From: Monocercomonoides exilis
Taxonomy: Eukaryota > Preaxostyla > Oxymonadida > Polymastigidae
Direction: 5' to 3'
NCBI GenBank assembly: GCA_001643675.2
Contig: LSRY02000009.1
Coordinates: 567,501 to 631,500, forward strand
DNA: 64,000 nt
The notes beneath the pieces were generated by a model, which ran no database searches, had not been told where the DNA came from, and saw only the letters and a program-made list of their open reading frames with translations. This document shows positions 1 to 10,543 of the stretch, one piece after another; within the stretch, counting starts at the first letter, position 1, and every line of letters starts with the position of its first letter. Both the position numbers and the translations under genes were made by a program.

Positions 1-453
1 ATCAACTTCTATGTTATCTTCATTATCTTCATTGTCTTCATTGTCTTCATCACCAATAGCATTACCATCATCTTCAGTATCATATCCTCAACAGTTAAAT
101 GAAATACGATGAATTCTGATTTCTAAATGTGCTTCATTCGAAATCCTATTGAAAATACACACTCAAAAACAATTCATTGAGAAACAAGAAGATGAATGTT
201 GTGTGTTATATGTTTCAGATACAGAAATTATATCCTGATGAAATTTTATTTATTAGTTGATATTGAAAGAGAGTGAACAAGTTAATGAATCGTGAATGAA
301 TTTTATGAAATTATAAATCAATGAATATATTTTTGAATCAGCCAACAAATGTACGAAAAAATGAATGAACGACAAAATGATTATGAATTGAAGATAATGC
401 AATGATTGCTATTGTGATGGTGGGTTGTTGAAGAAATAGATAATGTGATAAAG

Positions 454-524
454 ATGAATATGAATATGAATATGAATATAAATATGAATATGAATATAAA
501 TATGAATATGAATATGAAAATAAA
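454..524. repeat. Hexanucleotide microsatellite (ATGAAT-like)
   Basis: Tandem, slightly imperfect copies of ATGAAT with occasional ATAAAT variants, read directly from the sequence. Confidence 0.8.
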
Positions 525-1042
525 CAATGAACAATGAAATTCAATATGGACATGGCTATTTGGAAGAGGAAGATTGAATTGTTATTATTCCAATTTGAAA
601 TATTAATTGATTCGTTTTATTTGATCTTTCAATTTTTTTTTTTTTTATTGTTATTTGAAATGTATTTATTTTGATTTCGTTTGATAGGAGAAGGCAAAAA
701 AAAAGGCTAAAGAAAAAATAAAATAAATAAAAAATAATAATAAATAATAATAATAATAAAATAATAAAATAAAATAAATGAAAAGGAAAAAGGAATGAGA
801 TTGGTGCAACGTTATTTTGCTTTTGCTTCCAATCTCATCCTTTTTCTTCCTCTCATTTTTTCTATTTCTTCCTCTCTCTTTTCTTTTGCTTTTGCTTTCA
901 ATTTTTTTCTTTTCTTTTCTTTTTTTTTTCCCCTTTTGAAAGTGGCAATAGACAATGTCTGTATATCCGATTACTAGAATTATGTGATTATTAATTTATT
1001 CTTAATTTCGAACAGATGTGATGTTAGCTTGTTTTATTCAGT

Positions 1043-1048
1043 TATTTA

Positions 1049-1079
<31 letters not shown>

Positions 1080-1100
1080 TTATTTTATTTTATTTTATTT
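1043..1100. repeat. TTTTTA / TTTTA microsatellite
   Basis: Uninterrupted tandem copies that change from a 6-nt to a 5-nt unit along the array, read directly. Confidence 0.8.
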
Positions 1101-1914
1101 ATTTCCTTTTTATTGAAACTTCTTATTAATAGTTATTTTTCATTTTAAACTTAATGATTTAGTTATTTGTCATCAGCTTGTTTAATTTGGTTTCATTTTT
1201 TATGTATACAGAATATGTTTGTTTTCCAAAGCTTTTCTTTTCTGTTCTTCTTCTTCTATTTTTTTTTTTTTAATTGAATTTTGAAAAATTTTTTTTCATT
1301 TTCTTTTATTTAAATTTTTTTTTTATTTTTTTTTTTACTTTCACATGTGCTCTTTTTCTTCAAATTCTCACTCAATTGAGAATAATGAGGATATGTATGT
1401 TATTCTCAATGTATTAATGTCATTGTCATTGTCATTGTCATTGTCACTGTAGCTAAGTTTGCCTTCACAATTTCATAGGTGTATTTTCTTTTCTTCACAA
1501 ATGATCTTTTGCTTTTTAATTTTTTTTTTTGTTGGGTATGTCTTTTGAGGTTTTGTTTTCAAAAAAAAATGGATAGTTTTATTCGTTTTGCTCCAAAATA
1601 ATTTTTTATGCAAATATTCGAAGATTCTTTTGATAAAGATGTGTTTTTTCCTTTCATTTTTTCACATTCCTTTTTCAATGTTTTGTTTCAAAATACAACC
1701 TTTTCATTAAGAAAATATCTTTTTTTCATGCTTGACGCACATTTTTTAATCATTTAATTTATGCAAACGATAATATCATACTTTTTTCAGAATTTGAAGT
1801 TTCGGTAAAACTCAAAGAAAGCTTCATTCGAAAAGCTTAATTGAATTATGGTAATTTTAATTCATTGCGAATATATAATTTATAACATCAAAACGGAAGG
1901 CCACTATTTTTTTG

Positions 1915-2735
1915 ATGAGTAACGATTCAGAAGTTGCATCAAATAGTTCTAGATCGACGCGACAACATTCTTCCATTCGCATTCAAAGATTGGAAGGAAC
2001 TGATAAACTGTGTGAAATTTCACTATTATTTTGATTCAATTTGTTCTTTTTAATGTGGCATTCACAGAATTTTTCCTCTGTTCCAGATTTTAGCAGACGT
2101 TTGAGATTTTTTTGTATTTACACATTTTTATAAAAAAATATTTTCACTTTATTCAGAGACCGACTCAAGTTCCTCATTCAGTTGCAATTTTTTCATCTAT
2201 TTTGGTAGCAATCCAATGGATGTTTATTCCTCTCAGAAACGCTACATTGTCTAATATTTATGTTACGCAATTTTGCAAGATAGTTGGGTTTGCACCTTTT
2301 TATCTTTTTATAACTGAATAATTTGTTTTGCTCTGTATTTTGATTTTTTCCACATTAATAACAGCCTCTATGTTGACCCCTCATTCTATACACCATCTTT
2401 GGCAAATCTTTTTGTTTTTATTACACTTTCAGTTCTTTTGCCATTATCAATTATTATTACTCTTTCCGTTATAAGCATATTGCAACGAAGAGAAAAATCT
2501 ATTCCAAGGGCATGTATTAAAATCATTCAAACTGTAACCACAGTTGCAACTTCTATTGCAGTTGTACCAGCAGCTGAAATTTTATCGAAACCTTTTCGTT
2601 GTCATATGGGTTTTTCTTTGGATTTACCATTTTGTTCGTCTCCAACGTCAACAATAGTAATGATGATATTTGGAATAGTAACTTTAGTACTTATTTTTTT
2701 TGCTTACGGTATTTACGCGTATTTTTGTGTTTGAC
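1915..2735 (+). other. Probable 5' exons of the large Tmc-like membrane protein (joins unresolved)
   Basis: Three AT-rich blocks look like coding exons of the gene that follows. An ATG at 1915 opens a Ser/Arg-rich soluble start containing RIQRLEGTDKLCE. A block from about 2157, after a TTTATTCAG acceptor, is hydrophobic. A block from about 2365, after an AACAG acceptor, starts LYVDPSFYTPS and then has two or three transmembrane segments up to about 2730. This order suits the N-terminus of large polytopic Tmc-like proteins common in oxymonads (recognised from memory). I could not find donor/acceptor pairs that keep frame between the blocks, nor a clean join to the GC-rich part at about 2735. 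The exon structure is therefore inference, and the 5' part may be damaged. Confidence 0.45.
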
Positions 2736-5700
2736 TACCAGCCCTGGAGCGGGTACCTGATCGGCTCCCGGAAAGGCACGTATCTCGCCACTCTCTTTGG
2801 TGGGGTTATTGTCGATGCCATTCTGGGCACGCTTTTGATGGACTCTGCCCCCGTGGCGGTGTCTGCCATCCACACCGTCATCTCCTTTGTGCTGATTGTG
2901 CTGCTTGTGTACATGCTGCCTTTCTACCGCCTGGACGGGAACTACCTCCTCGCCATCAGCTGCGGCTTTGCTCTGGGCGGTGGGGTTGTCTCGTTTGTGG
3001 CGCCTCTGCTGGACTCCCTCGCGAAGAGGCAGTTTGTTCTCACAGGGAGCAGAGCAGTGTGGGTGGTGCTGTATTGGGTGCTGGTGGTGGCGATGCCGGC
3101 GCTGTGTTCGGCTGTCTGCTGTGTCTGTGTGAAGAAGAGATGGAACAGGACAAGTGTGGTGAGGCCTCTTTATAAGAAGAGTGAGGAGAACGAGAAGAAC
3201 GGGAAGAATGGGAAGAAGACTGAAGTTGTAGGCTTTTTTGTGCAGAGCAAAGGGAAAGTGCTGCTTTCGTATGATGAGACGACAAACACTGTGACAAGCG
3301 ATGTGTTTTCTTGTGGCTCTCCGAACAATCCGTCGATTTCTGTGTCTCCTGCAAACTTCCCTTTCTCTTCTTCTTATTCTGCTTCTTCTTCTGCTGCTGC
3401 TTCTAATTCTTCAATGAAGCCATCTGCTAGCTCTTCCATGCTTCGCTCTGCTTCTCCATTCAACCGCACAATATTTCCTTCTCTTTCTTCATCCTCTTCT
3501 TCTTCTCACAGCCCTCGTGTCCTCTCCTCACATCTATCTACAGCCAGTCTGTTAAATCAGCCATCTCCTTCACCTTCACCTTCTCTTTCTCCTTCTGTTA
3601 ATCCTTGTCCTTTCTCCTCCTCCTCCTCTTCTTCTTCTTCTTCTTCTTCTCATTTGCCTCTTCAGCTGGCTCGCCCAGCCGAAACCTCTTCGCATTCAAC
3701 GACAACAACAACTTCTGATGGGCTAAATAACAATGCTTCTTCTTCTTCCTCTTCTTCTTCTTCTGTGATGTCTTCGCAAGAAGGAATATCTTCTTTTAAT
3801 GTTCGCTCCACTTTTCAGTTGAATTTGAAAGATAACAACACAACTTCACAATCATCATTGCCACAATTATCATCATCTTCTTCATCTTCCTCTTCCTCTT
3901 CCTCTTCCTCTTCATTATCAACAACAACAACAACAACAACAAATTCTGCTTCTTCTTCTTCTTCTTCTTCCAACTCTTCCTCTCTCTCCACACCCATCTC
4001 CACCCATCCACAGCCATCTGTAACTCCACTCCGATCCCATCTCTCCTCTCAAAACATCTTTCAGCCTATTTCTCTCTCAAAAACAGGCTCCTCTTCTGCA
4101 TTGGGCGCTGCTCCGGCGCCTTCTGCCTCTCCTTCATTCAATCAGACACACTCTCAAACACAATCACAATCACAATTGCAATCACAGTCACAATTACGTA
4201 CTTTAAATCATTCATCATCTTCTTCTTCTTCCCTTTCTTCTACAAAGCCTGCTTCCTCTTCCTCTTCCTCCTCTTCCTCTTCCTCCTCTTCCTCAAACGT
4301 CTTCCACATCGGCCCTCTCTCCCACCACATCCAAAGCCCTTACCCGCAGCGCCCTCTCAGCACCACCTCCTTCGACTCCGTGGATTCGATGTATGGCTCC
4401 CCCAAATCAACCAGCATGATGTACTCACTCACACCAAAGCAGGGAAACTGCCTCGGAAGGCAGCTTTCTGTGGACGAGGCGCTGAGAAATCCAGAGCTCC
4501 TGAAGATGGTCACACAGCCGATCAAGTCCTTCACACGCCTGGAGCTTTCGCTGCGGTTTTTGAATGAGCCCGAGCTGAAGTCGCTGGGTAGCTATCGATG
4601 TATGATGGAGTTTTCAGACCGGATCTACCAGAGGATGCTGAGGAGATCGAGATTCACTCACAACTGCAGTGTAGTTGTTTCCTATTGCATCTTTTTATTG
4701 AACCGATGCCTCGTCAAATGCAACGTGATGGGGTCATCTAATGCATTGTGCACACCTAAATGCAGAAGAGAAGACAGACAGCAACAAACAGCTGGGGCAG
4801 GAATTGGAGCTGGAATTGGAGGAGGAATAGGAGTGGGAGCAGCAGGCTCAATGGACGATGAGAAAACCAGCCTGCGCAACGAGAGCGACGAGTTCAACAA
4901 GCTTGCAGCGACATCTGTGGCTGAACTGTCGAAGCTGATGACGAAGATGCAGTCGTTGATAGACAAGGCGAATGCAATGTGCCCTGGGATGACGAATCGC
5001 TGGGTGCTGTCTTGTTTGGATCAGCAGCTGGGGTCAATGTCGTCGTGCTGGTTGCTCAAGTTCAGTGGCGAAGGAGGCAACGGAATGAATGGAATGAATG
5101 GGGTGAGTGGGACGAGCGGGATAGGAGGAGAAGAGTTTGGAGACGACAGCTCGTGGCTGAGGCTGAACAGCGGGATGGGGGCGAATGTGGTGCATGGCGG
5201 CTTCTCCATCCAGCTGCAGCTGGAGCAGGCGAACAAGCTGAGTGAGCTCGCACAGGCACACTTGGCAATGGCCTTTACGCTTCTGTCAAGGAAAGTGGTG
5301 AACATTCAGCGGGTGATGGAGCATATTGTGATTGGCACGAAGAACGGGGACGAGGCGAAGAAGATGTACATGTCGATGCTGGAGATCAGTCCAGACAATC
5401 CGAACATCATCAGACAGCTGGGCATCCTCCTTCGAGATGTGCATATGAACAACGACATTGCAGCCCTGTTGTTTCACGAGGCAGATGCGCTGGAGGAGAA
5501 CCAGAACGACAGCGACACACTGATTGCAGACAATGTGCAGGAGATGATGCCTCATTCGCTGCTGCAGGACGGCACATGTCTGCTTGCAGGGGAAGAAGAG
5601 GCTGAAGAAGGAATGGGGAAAGGAGATGGAGTGGTGCAAGTGATGTCACACAGCTATTACACTGATGTGCATGAGATGAATGGAATGGAGCCGAATGAAG

Positions 5701-8700
5701 AGTCCATGGGCGAAAGTGTGTTGAACAACGATGGCAGACACAGATATGCAGGGAGGACTCTATACGATAGCAGAGATTATGGCAACCTCCACAACGAACT
5801 GCCACCGCCACAGTACAGCCACAAGGCAGGAAACAAGTCCAGATCCAAAGCACACCAGGCATCTGCCCTTTCAGCCATCAAACTGCGCGCTCAGCAGTCA
5901 GCAGTGCAGCCTTCTCGCCACAACACGATGATTCTGTCGACTGTGCTGCTGGCGTTCACTCTGGTGGCGTCGTGTGCCATCTTCTTCATCTGCTGCTTCA
6001 CAGAGCAGAGCGAGTTCGACAAATCGTCTGTGTCGGCTGCGAACATCCGACTGGGCGGGTCTGTGTTATACAGTGTGAACAAGGCGAATGAAAGGATCCA
6101 GCACATCCTGCTCATCAGCGATCCAGAGAAGTATTTGAATCCGACGCCGGATGAGATGAGGCAGATAGAAGAAGACAGGGCGATGTTGTTGGAGGTGTTT
6201 CTGGATATTGTGTCGAATTACTCAGAATTGTACATACATTCTGCAGAGATGCCCTTCTGGAAAGGGGAAAACGAGCATTATTTGCAACTGGACTTGGTAA
6301 AAGGGGATATCAACCACCACATCCGGCATGTGGCTGAACATCCGTTGTCATTGTTGTCACTCATTGCGTGGGGAAGCGATGCAATTGCGAACTTTGCGTT
6401 TGACCAAGGGAATGTGTTTGAGAACATCAAGGACTTTAAGTCGCTTTCTGGGCAGGTGGCGATGAATGTGCCGTTTACAATGACCGAATCGTTCAAGTCT
6501 GTGCTGAGCTGGAACAACGACCAAGTTATGAAGCGGTACAAAAGCATCACGACGATGGTAGATACATCACTCGTCACTCTGTTTGTGCTGCTTATTCTGT
6601 TTGGGATCAATCCGCTGATATTCAGCTCGCTGCAGCTGATACGGCAGAGGAAGACAGCAATGAAGAAACTGTGTTTTTTGAGTCAGGAGACCGTCATGCA
6701 GACACTGGAGAAGCTGACCAATGGGAACATAAGCAGCAACAAGAACAACAATAATAATAACAGCAACAAAGACGGTAAAGATGGTACAAACACAGAGAAC
6801 AATGATAATAACAATGATTCCAACCACAACAGCAACAACTCCAGCAGCTTGAAGCACTCTGGGTCTTCTGAAAACGTGCTCAAATCAAACAAATCTGGGC
6901 CACCCAGTGAATGCGAACTGGACGAAAAAGACGTTATTGACGATGGGATCAGTGGCAGTGTGCACAGACATGGAGGAGGTAATGGAGCAACCAGCCCCAA
7001 GCGCATGAGCGGCAGAGACGGAGGTTCAGACCATACACAAGACTCTTCATTTACCTCCCCAACGTCCTCTATCACGACGCTCAGTCTGTGTCCTTCGCCT
7101 TCTCCTGAGTCGTTTATGTCTCCCTCTCCCCATTCATATGCCAACCGCACCACTCCACACAAGGCCAAATCCAATCTGACTGGTCTGGGTGATTCCAGTG
7201 CCAATCTGGTGCCTTCACTTTCATTCACTCCTGTGTCGCAGCTGTCTCCACAGGCAAACTACGCTTCTCCTCTCCAATCAGCCCAGGGCACTTCTTCTTC
7301 CTCTACTTCATCCATTGCTGCCAACCTGATCCAGTCAACTTCTCCTCCGCCACAGGGAAATCTGTCTCCAACCGCCCATCCAACATCAATCTCTCCAGCG
7401 CTCAATTCTCCTCTTTCCAACCTCACTCGCTCTTCCTCCAACCTGGCATCTGTGCATTCCAGTGCCATTCTGCCCAATCCTGTGTTCCAGACTGGGCCAT
7501 ACCCTTACACAGCTGCTGGGAAGTTGGGCGATGCTCCGCCGATGTCAACCACGCCTTCGTTCAGACAGCTGCTGACTTCGCAACAGAAAGAGTCGCAGTC
7601 ATCTTTCGCATCTCAAGAACTGTCTCCACCACCCTCACTGTCACCAGCACACTCCCCAACATCGTCAATGAGCACGCTGCAGACATACATGAACAGCCAC
7701 GGATCGAAAGCGGATCTGCGGATTGGAGTGACACTTAGCAAACTGGCACATTCAAAGGGACAGAAAGGGAAAAGGAGACATCATCATCGGAGTGGGAAAA
7801 GTGGAGAATACAGTTCTGATTCGAGTGCAACTGACTCCACACGCATTGCCCATTCATCCTCTTCTTCACAGAAAAGCCTGCTGCACACGCCGATCAGTGC
7901 GTTTGAGGAAGAGGAGAGTGAAAAAAGCAGCAGCTCAGAGGGCAAGCATTCGATGATGGATGGGCAAGGGAACAGCCATGAAGGACACAAAAGAAGACAC
8001 AAACATCGATCGCGGATGCAGAAGTCGCGTGAAGAAGAAGCCGCAGAGGCCGAAAAGGAGCTTGCCGAAGAAAACGCGCGGCAGCTGGCTGCGAGGAAAG
8101 CCGACCTGGAGCAAGGGATCAGGCACTTGGGAGGCATCATCTCGAAGTCTGTGTATGTGCGGATGATGTTTGGGGCGCTGCTGTTTCTGATGGTGTCGAC
8201 TGTGTTTTTCCTGTTCTGCATTCTGTTTTCAGAGAATTTGCCAGAGCTGACAGCGAAGATCTTTGTGGTTGGCTATCTACGGACGCTGTGCATTCAGACA
8301 GCTGCGCTGACGACGATGTTTGTGTCTGGGGAGTACTACCCGCCGCTGAGCGATGCACAAATATTTGACTATCAGTCGTTTTCGTCTCCGGCTATTCTGA
8401 ACTCGACTTTTATTGCATCAAAGAACAACCTGCGATCGGTGATTGTGAATCTAGTGCTGCACATGTCGAAGGTGTTTGAGCGGTTTTTGAATGGCCACGA
8501 GTCAGGCACACTGACTGGAGATAGCATATTGGACAGCATCATCATCTCGAAAAGCCAAGGAACAGAAGAGTGGCTCGACAATGTGATCACAGGCGGGTCG
8601 ACTTCGAATGCTCTGAGCAGCGCAATGGCTAACAGCGCAGACGACATGATAGAGGCCACAAGGAACATTGGCTTGGACGAGCTGATGGGGCGGTTTGTGG

Positions 8701-9557
8701 ACTCTGTAAATGAGCTGGCGTACACACGCGACGATGAGCTTAATGTGAACAATGCGAAGTATCGGTACGTAATCGTCACTGCCTCGGGACCTATTATGGA
8801 CAAGTGCACAACAATCATCACGCGGTTTGAGGAGCAGCTGGACACGTTCACAAGCCAGGCAGTGCTGAAGCTGTATGTCATATTCATAGCTGTGTTTGTA
8901 GTGGACATTCTGATTGTCAGTGTGTTTGTTCTTCCAGTCCCCTTCAAGTTCATCAACATCTCCAAGTCTACTACTCTTTTGTACCAGTTTGTGGAGGCGC
9001 AGACATCGAGTATCCAGTGGAAAGACGATTTCTTGACTGGCCTCCCTGTGATTGACGATATGCACAAGGAGATGCTGGAGCAGTGCAACACGCTGCAGAA
9101 GTACAGGAGAGAGGACATGTCAAACAACAAGCTGCTGTCTGCGGTTGATCAACTGTTGATCTCCTTTGCTACACATTGTGCTGTTGAGGAGAACGTGATG
9201 AGTGAATACAACATTCCAAGCAATGTGGTGAAGCAGCACAGATCTGCGCATTTTATTGTGTATCGAGGATTGTTTAAGTTGTATGAGGAAGCAGAACAAG
9301 GAAAGATGACACCGCATCAGATAGACACAGCCATCTCAAACATCATCCACGAAGACATTGGCAATGCGGATCTAACATTGGCGCCATTGCTGCAAATAAA
9401 GATGTCGAAAAGAGAAGCAGAGAAGCACGTTTCTTTGGATAGGTTGCAGATGCCTGGCTCTCTTGTTGCTTTTCTTGATGGGCCAGATGGGAGCCTTTCA
9501 AACCAAGCGAGATTTAAAAAGTTTTTGAAACGGATTAATCAGAATGTAAAGTTTTAA
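2700..9557 (+). CDS. Giant polytopic Tmc-like membrane protein with C-terminal hemerythrin-like domain
   Basis: An open frame of about 2,285 codons ending in TAA. Order: several transmembrane helices (residues about 25-145); long Ser-rich, Gln/Asn-containing low-complexity region (about 200-560); a helical, TPR-like stretch near 870-930 (SPDNPNIIRQLGILL); a transmembrane segment near 1080; an extracytoplasmic region; a transmembrane segment near 1295; an Asn/Ser-rich linker; two more transmembrane segments near 1825 and 2065; then a hemerythrin-like domain (about 2108-2225). The domain keeps H2122 (IDDMH), H2159 and E2163 (HCAVE), H2180 and H2184 (HRSAH) and H2217, but has Asn at +5 from H2217 where hemerythrins carry the bridging Asp. 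Hemerythrin-like domains bind a di-iron centre and often sense O2 or NO; a sensor role here is inference. The frame has no credible start of its own: the true N-terminus is probably in the AT-rich exons upstream. Confidence 0.75.
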   Translation: MLTVFTRIFVFDYQPWSGYLIGSRKGTYLATLFGGVIVDAILGTLLMDSAPVAVSAIHTVISFVLIVLLVYMLPFYRLDGNYLLAISCGFALGGGVVSFVAPLLDSLAKRQFVLTGSRAVWVVLYWVLVVAMPALCSAVCCVCVKKRWNRTSVVRPLYKKSEENEKNGKNGKKTEVVGFFVQSKGKVLLSYDETTNTVTSDVFSCGSPNNPSISVSPANFPFSSSYSASSSAAASNSSMKPSASSSMLRSASPFNRTIFPSLSSSSSSSHSPRVLSSHLSTASLLNQPSPSPSPSLSPSVNPCPFSSSSSSSSSSSSHLPLQLARPAETSSHSTTTTTSDGLNNNASSSSSSSSSVMSSQEGISSFNVRSTFQLNLKDNNTTSQSSLPQLSSSSSSSSSSSSSSSLSTTTTTTTNSASSSSSSSNSSSLSTPISTHPQPSVTPLRSHLSSQNIFQPISLSKTGSSSALGAAPAPSASPSFNQTHSQTQSQSQLQSQSQLRTLNHSSSSSSSLSSTKPASSSSSSSSSSSSSSNVFHIGPLSHHIQSPYPQRPLSTTSFDSVDSMYGSPKSTSMMYSLTPKQGNCLGRQLSVDEALRNPELLKMVTQPIKSFTRLELSLRFLNEPELKSLGSYRCMMEFSDRIYQRMLRRSRFTHNCSVVVSYCIFLLNRCLVKCNVMGSSNALCTPKCRREDRQQQTAGAGIGAGIGGGIGVGAAGSMDDEKTSLRNESDEFNKLAATSVAELSKLMTKMQSLIDKANAMCPGMTNRWVLSCLDQQLGSMSSCWLLKFSGEGGNGMNGMNGVSGTSGIGGEEFGDDSSWLRLNSGMGANVVHGGFSIQLQLEQANKLSELAQAHLAMAFTLLSRKVVNIQRVMEHIVIGTKNGDEAKKMYMSMLEISPDNPNIIRQLGILLRDVHMNNDIAALLFHEADALEENQNDSDTLIADNVQEMMPHSLLQDGTCLLAGEEEAEEGMGKGDGVVQVMSHSYYTDVHEMNGMEPNEESMGESVLNNDGRHRYAGRTLYDSRDYGNLHNELPPPQYSHKAGNKSRSKAHQASALSAIKLRAQQSAVQPSRHNTMILSTVLLAFTLVASCAIFFICCFTEQSEFDKSSVSAANIRLGGSVLYSVNKANERIQHILLISDPEKYLNPTPDEMRQIEEDRAMLLEVFLDIVSNYSELYIHSAEMPFWKGENEHYLQLDLVKGDINHHIRHVAEHPLSLLSLIAWGSDAIANFAFDQGNVFENIKDFKSLSGQVAMNVPFTMTESFKSVLSWNNDQVMKRYKSITTMVDTSLVTLFVLLILFGINPLIFSSLQLIRQRKTAMKKLCFLSQETVMQTLEKLTNGNISSNKNNNNNNSNKDGKDGTNTENNDNNNDSNHNSNNSSSLKHSGSSENVLKSNKSGPPSECELDEKDVIDDGISGSVHRHGGGNGATSPKRMSGRDGGSDHTQDSSFTSPTSSITTLSLCPSPSPESFMSPSPHSYANRTTPHKAKSNLTGLGDSSANLVPSLSFTPVSQLSPQANYASPLQSAQGTSSSSTSSIAANLIQSTSPPPQGNLSPTAHPTSISPALNSPLSNLTRSSSNLASVHSSAILPNPVFQTGPYPYTAAGKLGDAPPMSTTPSFRQLLTSQQKESQSSFASQELSPPPSLSPAHSPTSSMSTLQTYMNSHGSKADLRIGVTLSKLAHSKGQKGKRRHHHRSGKSGEYSSDSSATDSTRIAHSSSSSQKSLLHTPISAFEEEESEKSSSSEGKHSMMDGQGNSHEGHKRRHKHRSRMQKSREEEAAEAEKELAEENARQLAARKADLEQGIRHLGGIISKSVYVRMMFGALLFLMVSTVFFLFCILFSENLPELTAKIFVVGYLRTLCIQTAALTTMFVSGEYYPPLSDAQIFDYQSFSSPAILNSTFIASKNNLRSVIVNLVLHMSKVFERFLNGHESGTLTGDSILDSIIISKSQGTEEWLDNVITGGSTSNALSSAMANSADDMIEATRNIGLDELMGRFVDSVNELAYTRDDELNVNNAKYRYVIVTASGPIMDKCTTIITRFEEQLDTFTSQAVLKLYVIFIAVFVVDILIVSVFVLPVPFKFINISKSTTLLYQFVEAQTSSIQWKDDFLTGLPVIDDMHKEMLEQCNTLQKYRREDMSNNKLLSAVDQLLISFATHCAVEENVMSEYNIPSNVVKQHRSAHFIVYRGLFKLYEEAEQGKMTPHQIDTAISNIIHEDIGNADLTLAPLLQIKMSKREAEKHVSLDRLQMPGSLVAFLDGPDGSLSNQARFKKFLKRINQNVKF

Positions 9558-10543
9558 GTTCAGTAGATAATTTGTTAATCCACTTTTCTTTACTTTTTAT
9601 TTTCTTTTTTTAAAGCATTATCTTGTTGTTTTGAATTAATTTTTGGTTTTATAATTTTTGGTTTTATTTGACGTTTTTATTTCACATATGTTAAAGTAAA
9701 TTATTTGTATATCACGTTTCTTTGAATTATTCACTTCATAATTATCTGATAATTCTTTTCTTCGCAATTATTTTGCTGTGCTTCACAGTTTATATTTATT
9801 GAAGTTAGCATATGTTAAAAATTTACATTGAAATTATAGATAATGTATTCCATCTTGTATGTAAGTTGAGATATTTTTATTTAATCAGCTTTGTTAATTC
9901 CTTCCTCGTGTTTTTCTATGCATATAGTATTTTTTATAGTTTTAGCAACTTAATTGACTTTTTTGATATTTTCAAGCATTCATTCAAATAGTCTTTATTT
10001 ATTTAGTTTTCTTTAATCGGAGAACGTCATACATTTAATTAGCATTTAAGTTACAATCTTCATGTTTTTGTGATATATGTATTTTCGTACCGTTTGGATA
10101 TGTTTTTAAGAATTCGAAATTTATTCCTTTCTTTCTTTCTTTTCTTTTCTTTTCTTTTTAAATTGAGCATGGATCTGTGTTTATTACATTGGATTTAAGT
10201 TTGCATTACATACAATAAATATTTGTTTTATATTTGTAATGCAAAGAAAGAAAGAAAGATATTCATTTAATTTTTTAATGTCTGGAACAGATATCTTCTT
10301 GAAAATTCAAAATATAAAGCACAAAAATTACCTTAAAGGTTTAGTAATTCTATGTTTGAAATATGGGGCAAAATTTTTGCAAATATGAAAAAAACTGAGA
10401 TTTGATCCAAACTTTTTCAACAATCTTTCCATTATAAATCAACCTAAACTATGCAAATAATTACAGAAAAATTATAAGGTTGAGAAAAATATTTATCAGA
10501 GAAGAATGGAACAAAATTCATGAAGCAAAAAATATTGCACCAC
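9558..10543. other. AT-rich intergenic region
   Basis: No credible coding frame. It contains a T/C-rich simple repeat at about 10131-10158 and a GAAA repeat at about 10243-10258. It separates the 3' end of the membrane-protein gene from the left end of a foldback element. Confidence 0.6.

Larger units (their letters stand above)
1..1914. other. AT-rich intergenic region, no gene seen
   Basis: No open frame here looks like protein: the short frames are translations of simple sequence. The stretch is dominated by A/T homopolymers and microsatellites. The clearest are an ATGAAT/ATGAATATA array at about 454-524, a TTTTA/TTTTTA array at about 1043-1100 and a CATTGT array at about 1419-1445. I saw no tRNA or rRNA signature. 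The last part presumably holds the promoter of the large membrane-protein gene downstream. Confidence 0.6.

Noticed and set aside
2691-3354. Frames on the opposite strand and in other frames of the GC-rich membrane-protein region
   Set aside because: Overlap shadows produced by GC-rich coding sequence; only one frame gives transmembrane helices and continues for 2,285 codons.
3796-4029. Minus-strand frames in the Ser-rich part of the large membrane protein
   Set aside because: Pure complement of TCT/TCC runs (poly-Glu/Lys-like), with no independent signal.
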